Source of the DNA: an uncultured Bacteroidales bacterium | GTDB lineage: Bacteria; Bacteroidota; Bacteroidia; Bacteroidales; Bacteroidaceae | Assembly (NCBI GenBank): GCA_937898885.1 | Contig: CALDKD010000089.1 | Span: forward strand, 1-64,000 | Length of the DNA: 64,000 nucleotides | Reading direction: 5' to 3' | In this document: piece after piece, positions 59,872-64,000 of the stretch | Layout: every line of letters begins with the position of its first letter | Position numbering within the stretch: the first letter of the stretch is position 1 | The notes under the pieces: generated by a model | What the model was told of the DNA's origin: nothing | The model's input: only the letters and a program-made list of their open reading frames with translations | The model's database searches: none | Made by a program: the position numbers and the translations under genes

Positions 59872-61044
59872 ATGATTACAGAAGTCCACGAAGGGTTGAG
59901 AAAGTATATTGAGGAGAATATCATTCCGATGTACGACGAGTTTGACAGCGGTCACAGACGCGACCACGTGCGGATGGTCATTGACGGCTGTATGGAAATG
60001 GCCGGCAAGTACGATGTTGACATCAATATGCTCTACGCCGCAGCGGCATATCACGACACCGGACTCACTGAGGGACGTGACACTCATCATATGGTGTCTG
60101 GTAAGATAATCCGCAATGACAGGAACCTGCGCGAGTGGTTCACCGATGAGCAGATTGAGACAATAGCCTGTGCCGCTGAGGACCACCGCGCATCGGCCGG
60201 AAACGAGCCCCGCAGCATATACGGACTTATTGTGGCAGAGGCAGACCGCAACATTGACCCTCTCACCATAATCAGGCGTACGGTTCAGTATGGCCTTGCG
60301 CACTATCCGGAGCTTGACCGTGAGGGCCAGTGGAGACGCACACTTGAGCATCTGCACGAGAAGTACGCCGAGGGCGGATATCTGAGGCTCTGGATTAAAG
60401 ACTCGCCTAATGCCGCCAGGCTTGAGGAGTTGCGCGCCATCATACGCGATGAGGAACGTCTGCGCGATCTCTTTGACCGCAGCTACCAGCGTCAGCAGGT
60501 GCTTGACTTTCTGGAAAGGAACCAGATTCCATATACTCTGTACAATCACCCGCCACTCTTTACCATTGAGGAGGCTCTGGCGTACTGGAAGGACATAAGC
60601 GGATGCACGCACTGCAAGAACCTGTTCTTCCGCAACCACAAGGGCAACCGGCATTATCTGGTAAGCTTTGAGTGCCACAAGAAGATGGACATTCACTCTC
60701 TGGAGCACGTACTCAGGCAAGGCAAGCTCTCATTCGCATCGGAGGAGCGTATGATGCGCTGTCTGGGACTTAAGCCAGGCTCGGTATCGCCGTTGGGGCT
60801 CATCAATGACATTGACTTGAAAGATGCCAACCCTAAAGAGCTGTTCGACAACAGACACAGGGTAAAGCTCTATCTGGACGCAGACCTGGAGCACGCGGAG
60901 AATGTAAGTTTCCACCCCTCGGACAATATGGCGAGCGTTGTGCTCAAGCGCGATGATTTTCTGCGCTTTCTCTCCATCTGGAACGGTGAGTGGGAATGGC
61001 TTGAGATGCAGGAATCAATCCCAGACGGGTTGCAGGACTGCTGA
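59872..61044 (+). CDS. HD-domain phosphohydrolase fused to ProX/YbaK-type aminoacyl-tRNA deacylase
   Basis: 390 residues from the ATG at 59872 (the -7 box lies in the upstream open frame). Residues about 1-150 form an HD domain: H32, HD at 61-62 (YHDTG) and EDHR. Residues about 215-365 follow the ProX/YbaK pattern: VLDFLERNQIPYTLYNHPP, CKNLFFRNHKGNRHYLV with the active Lys, SFASEERM, PGSVSPLGLIND and LYLDADL. ProX-type enzymes clear Ala-tRNA(Pro). The HD substrate is unknown. Its last 30 bp overlap the convergent HAD gene. Confidence 0.85.
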   Translation: MITEVHEGLRKYIEENIIPMYDEFDSGHRRDHVRMVIDGCMEMAGKYDVDINMLYAAAAYHDTGLTEGRDTHHMVSGKIIRNDRNLREWFTDEQIETIACAAEDHRASAGNEPRSIYGLIVAEADRNIDPLTIIRRTVQYGLAHYPELDREGQWRRTLEHLHEKYAEGGYLRLWIKDSPNAARLEELRAIIRDEERLRDLFDRSYQRQQVLDFLERNQIPYTLYNHPPLFTIEEALAYWKDISGCTHCKNLFFRNHKGNRHYLVSFECHKKMDIHSLEHVLRQGKLSFASEERMMRCLGLKPGSVSPLGLINDIDLKDANPKELFDNRHRVKLYLDADLEHAENVSFHPSDNMASVVLKRDDFLRFLSIWNGEWEWLEMQESIPDGLQDC

Positions 61045-61656
61045 CAGATCCGTGCCTGGCTCATAGAGACGGGCGTCAATGCCAAATCGGGCAGCACCTT
61101 CCACGTTAATTGGAGAGTCATCGACAAACACCATCTGCGATGGCGGAAGCCCTATTGTGTCAATTACCTTACGGTAAAAGGCATCACTTGGTTTGCCTAT
61201 GTGCATCTGATATGAGCAGAACAAATGCTTGAACGTGGTGTCCAACGGTATGCCGGCCTCGTCAAAAAGTTTGGAGCAATAGCGAAGGGCGATTGGATTG
61301 TTGTTGCTGACCATATAGAGGTCACAATATTTTGACACTTCGCGCAGCAACGGTCCCTTTGCGGGATGTATGCCGGTAATCATCGCCTCGATACACTCGC
61401 GGATGATATCGGGTGTAGTACCGGGTCTGGAGCGGCTGATGCACTCCGCATAAAGCTCCACATCATCTATCAGCCCCATCTCATATTTACCAAAAAAGCC
61501 TCGCTGATGGCAGTTGTCTATATAGTCCTTCATAGTAGTCAGCCCTGCCTTCTCAGTAAACGCCCTCAGACATCTCTCACGGTCTAAATCAACAAGCACG
61601 CCACCCATATCCAGCAACAAGGCGCGCACATTCCCATTATTCCCCAGTCTTATCAT
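61015..61656 (-). CDS. HAD-family phosphatase
   Basis: 213 residues. HAD motif I LLLDMGGVL (Asp nucleophile near 16; the second Asp of DxD is Gly, as in some HAD groups), motif II VSNNN, the cap with FCSYQMHIGKPSDAFY, and motif IV VFVDDSPINVEGA. Resembles the YihX/epoxide-hydrolase-like HAD subgroup acting on small phosphates. Substrate unknown. Confidence 0.85.
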   Translation of the reverse strand: MIRLGNNGNVRALLLDMGGVLVDLDRERCLRAFTEKAGLTTMKDYIDNCHQRGFFGKYEMGLIDDVELYAECISRSRPGTTPDIIRECIEAMITGIHPAKGPLLREVSKYCDLYMVSNNNPIALRYCSKLFDEAGIPLDTTFKHLFCSYQMHIGKPSDAFYRKVIDTIGLPPSQMVFVDDSPINVEGAARFGIDARLYEPGTDLSAVLQPVWD

Positions 61657-61728
61657 ATCATCTGCGCAAATATGCCGCTAACTTAACACAAGAAAAGCGT
61701 ATAAACAAGCATAATCCTTCTTTTTTAG

Positions 61729-61736
61729 TATTTTTG
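61729..61736 (+). promoter_or_regulatory. -7 box of the steroid-reductase-like operon
   Basis: A perfect TATTTTTG 27 bp before the ATG at 61764; the upstream element is not clear. No terminator lies between the three following genes. Confidence 0.6.
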
Positions 61737-61763
61737 TGTGTTTTTGCTTTATGAGGTTCCGTA

Positions 61764-62531
61764 ATGACACAACACACGTTTAACATATTTCTGACAGTGA
61801 TGACGGTCATTGCCATAATTGTCTTTATCTGCCTCTATTTTGTGGATGCGGGATATGGTAAGTTCTACAACAGGAAATGGGGACCGGCTATTGGCAACCG
61901 ATTAGGATGGGTAGTAATGGAAGCACCGGTTTTCGTGGCTATGCTCTGCCTGTGGTACTTCTCTGACAGGCGCGACGACATTGTGCGGCTGACAATGCTG
62001 CTGATATTTGAGGCACACTACCTGCACCGGTCATTCATTTTTCCCCTGCTGATACGCGGCAACGGGCGAATGCCGCTCTCCATCATTCTGATGGGAGTGC
62101 TTTTCAACACACTCAACGCCCTGATGCAGGGAGGCTGGCTGTTCTATATCTCGCCGGCAGACAAATATGCTACGGAATGGCTTGTTGATCCGCGTTTCAT
62201 TGCCGGTGTTCTTGTGTTCTTTGCGGGTATGTTCATCAACATTCAGTCAGACAGCATTATCCGCAATCTCCGCAAGCCGGGCGACAATGCCCACTACCTG
62301 CCGAAAGGCGGAATGTTCCATTATGTGACATCCGCCAACTACTTCGGAGAGTTGCTGGAATGGACCGGGTTCGCGATACTGACCTGGTCCCTGTCCGGCC
62401 TTGTATTCGTAATCTGGACATTCGCCAATCTAGGCCCCAGGGCCGCGCGCATCTACACCCGATATAAGGATGAGTTCGCATCGGAATTCGATGCAAGGCG
62501 CTTGAGACGTATAATACCTTTCATATACTGA
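61764..62531 (+). CDS. Steroid 5-alpha-reductase family membrane enzyme
   Basis: 255 residues, about six spans. The C-terminal signature of the 3-oxo-5-alpha-steroid 4-dehydrogenase family is clear: LPKGGMFHYVTSANYFGELL then EWTGFAI, and the late YKDEFASEF near the end with an Arg-rich tail. In animals and plants the family reduces the delta-4 bond of 3-oxo steroids with NADPH. In this bacterium a bile-acid or steroid intermediate is the likely substrate, given the next two genes. The next ATG is 1 bp after its stop. Confidence 0.88.
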   Translation: MTQHTFNIFLTVMTVIAIIVFICLYFVDAGYGKFYNRKWGPAIGNRLGWVVMEAPVFVAMLCLWYFSDRRDDIVRLTMLLIFEAHYLHRSFIFPLLIRGNGRMPLSIILMGVLFNTLNALMQGGWLFYISPADKYATEWLVDPRFIAGVLVFFAGMFINIQSDSIIRNLRKPGDNAHYLPKGGMFHYVTSANYFGELLEWTGFAILTWSLSGLVFVIWTFANLGPRAARIYTRYKDEFASEFDARRLRRIIPFIY

Positions 62532-62532
62532 T

Positions 62533-63783
62533 ATGGAGTCACCTATCTTCACGCCCTGCAGCATAGGGCCTGTAACACTGCGAAACCGCGTAATCCGTTC
62601 AGCGGCTTTTGAGAATATGGCGTACGGAAACCGTCCGTCGCAGGAGTTGTACGATTATCACACTGCCGTGGCCCGTGGAGGTGTAGGTATGACTACAGTG
62701 GCCTATACCGCAGTGGCTGAGTCCGGTCTGTCTTTCGATGGTCAGCTGTGGATACGGCCGGAGATTATCCCTGAGCTCCGCAAACTGACCGACGGAATAC
62801 ACGCTGAGGGAGCCAGGGCATCCATCCAGCTTGGCCATTGCGGCAATATGACACATAGGGCTACCTGTCACTGCACTCCCGTAGGCGCGAGCGGCGGCTT
62901 CAACCTGTACTCACCGACATTCGTGCGCAAGCTTCGCAAGGAGGAGATATACCAGTTGGCAAAGGATTTCGGAACTGCCGTCAATCTGGCGCGTGAGGCC
63001 GGATTCGACTGCGTTGAGATTCACGCGGGACACGGCTACCTGATCAGTCAGTTCCTGTCGCCATACACCAACCACCGCCACGATGAGTTCGGAGGCTCAT
63101 TGGATAACCGTATGCGTTTTATGCGTCTGGTGATGGACGAGGTTATGAAGGCTGCCGGAAATGACATGGGAGTTCTTGTAAAAGTCAATATGCACGATGG
63201 TTTCCGCCGCGGTATGCAGACTGACGAGTGCATAAGAGTGGCGCAGGAGCTTGAGCGGCTGGGAGCCCACGCGCTGGTTCTCTCTGCCGGATTTGTAAGC
63301 AAGGCGCCAATGGAGGTTATGCGTGGAGCGATGCCGATAAAGACCCTCGCATACTATATGGATATGCGCCATTTCTGGTGGTTGAAAGCCATGCTGGCTA
63401 TGATTGGCAGAATAATGATACCTACAGTGCCCTACTCCGACGGATATTTCCTGGATGAGGCCAAAAAGTTCCGCGCGGCCTTGAGTATGCCGCTGGTTTA
63501 TGTGGGAGGACTTACATCGAAGGCAAAGATGGAGGAGGTTCTTGATGCCGGCTTCACCGGGCTGCAGGTGGCGCGTGCCCTCGTTAACGATACAGACTTT
63601 GTGAATAAGCTACGCACGGGAGAGCTGGAATGCAGCGGATGCCGTCACTCAAACTACTGTATAGGACGTATGTACACCCTTCAGATGCGATGCCACCATT
63701 GCGTGGAGAATCTGCCAAAGAAACTACAGCGTGAGATTGAGAAGGCGGAGTTTAACAACGACAAGACAAACGGAAAGGTATGA
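62533..63783 (+). CDS. Old Yellow Enzyme-family NADH:flavin oxidoreductase (BaiCD/BaiH-like barrel)
   Basis: 416 residues. FMN TIM barrel with RNRVIRSAAFE at the start, IQLGHCGNMT, and EIHAGHGYLISQFLSPYTN, then DEFGGSLDNR. A C-terminal Cys cluster follows (CSGCRHSNYC...CHHC), placed like the 4Fe-4S ligands of dienoyl-CoA reductases and the bile-acid enzymes BaiCD/BaiH. The C-terminal FAD/NADH domain of those enzymes (total about 660 residues) is absent, so it needs another electron source or uses NAD(P)H at FMN. A role in delta-4 reduction (5-beta) is inferred from context. Confidence 0.85.
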   Translation: MESPIFTPCSIGPVTLRNRVIRSAAFENMAYGNRPSQELYDYHTAVARGGVGMTTVAYTAVAESGLSFDGQLWIRPEIIPELRKLTDGIHAEGARASIQLGHCGNMTHRATCHCTPVGASGGFNLYSPTFVRKLRKEEIYQLAKDFGTAVNLAREAGFDCVEIHAGHGYLISQFLSPYTNHRHDEFGGSLDNRMRFMRLVMDEVMKAAGNDMGVLVKVNMHDGFRRGMQTDECIRVAQELERLGAHALVLSAGFVSKAPMEVMRGAMPIKTLAYYMDMRHFWWLKAMLAMIGRIMIPTVPYSDGYFLDEAKKFRAALSMPLVYVGGLTSKAKMEEVLDAGFTGLQVARALVNDTDFVNKLRTGELECSGCRHSNYCIGRMYTLQMRCHHCVENLPKKLQREIEKAEFNNDKTNGKV

Positions 63784-64000
63784 GCTGGGCGTTGGTAACG
63801 GGAGCCAGTTCCGGTATGGGTCTGAGATATGCCTCACAGCTGGCGGCACGCGGTCACGACATACTGCTTGTAAGCAACCAGCAGGAGCAGCTTCAGACTG
63901 CGGCGTCGGAACTCTCGCGGAAATACGGAGTAAAGACTGTTCCACACTATCAGGACCTGTCGGCACCGGACGCTGCCGGCCAGTTGGTGTCATTCTGCCG
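63780..64000 (+). CDS. Short-chain dehydrogenase/reductase, 5' part (cut by window end)
   Basis: 73 complete codons before the window edge. The start ATG overlaps the previous stop as ATGA. It begins MSWALVTGASSGMGLRYASQ with the SDR cofactor motif TGxxxGxG (7-14), then LAARGHDILLVSN. The Asn where Arg or Asp often follows the second strand leaves NADP versus NAD preference open. As third gene with a steroid 5-alpha-reductase and an OYE, a hydroxysteroid dehydrogenase is the best guess. Confidence 0.85.
   Translation, partial: MSWALVTGASSGMGLRYASQLAARGHDILLVSNQQEQLQTAASELSRKYGVKTVPHYQDLSAPDAAGQLVSFC

Overview
The window looks like chromosome of a gut-type Bacteroidales bacterium (Bacteroidaceae/Prevotellaceae/Muribaculaceae range; the genus cannot be fixed from this sequence alone). 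The evidence is many promoters of the Bacteroidetes type (TTTG about 19 bp upstream of TAnnTTTG), the moxR-DUF58-batABCDE cluster, a DUF4295 gene beside rpmB-rpmG, fimbrillin-like surface lipoproteins and a LysM-tailed HU protein. Most genes are housekeeping and densely packed. A few accessory islands interrupt them.

Layout. 0-2.3 kb: a DUF2975/HTH pair, a chimeric phage lysis gene with its own promoter, and a complete tRNA-Arg(ACG) with promoter and terminator. 2.4-13.6 kb: patatin-like outer-membrane protein, htpG, clpC, then gyrA and a TPR protein on the opposite strand. 13.7-22.9 kb: a long minus-strand operon (moxR, DUF58, a BatD-like gene, batA, B, C, D, E, PAP2-like) that builds an envelope VWA/TPR complex. 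23-27.6 kb: rpmB-rpmG-DUF4295, then ftsY-rimO-HU-HU/LysM. 27.7-35.3 kb: tsaD, phenylacetate-CoA ligase with its ACT partner, cstA, a fusA, an acyltransferase.

35.5-39.2 kb: a four-gene minus-strand surface operon in which each of two fimbrillin-like lipoproteins is preceded by a tiny protein of one shared family (Y-x-SP-x-T-x-VV-x-V...CGS). These small genes are short and easily missed. 39.2-47.5 kb: an accessory island with a 170-bp multi-arm palindrome, a type I restriction locus (hsdM, tyrosine recombinase, hsdR) with no hsdS, a frameshift-split SH3/LRR/HNH-associated gene, a probable nuclease remnant, and an array of GAGTGGA heptamers with an 11-bp period upstream of hsdM.

47.5-61.7 kb: lipocalin-like lipoprotein, an amino-acid ABC importer fused into one chain, DUF2461, MATE pump, then a plus-strand run of STAS-kinase fusion, TPR, MFS, proB, proA and an outer-membrane barrel. 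It is followed by a free-methionine sulfoxide reductase, an HD/ProX fusion and a HAD phosphatase. 61.7-64 kb: three tightly coupled genes (steroid 5-alpha-reductase family, Old-Yellow-Enzyme family, SDR cut by the window edge). This order fits a steroid or bile-acid A-ring reduction cluster and is the most interesting metabolic unit here.

Assignments are from reading motifs and context. No searches were run.
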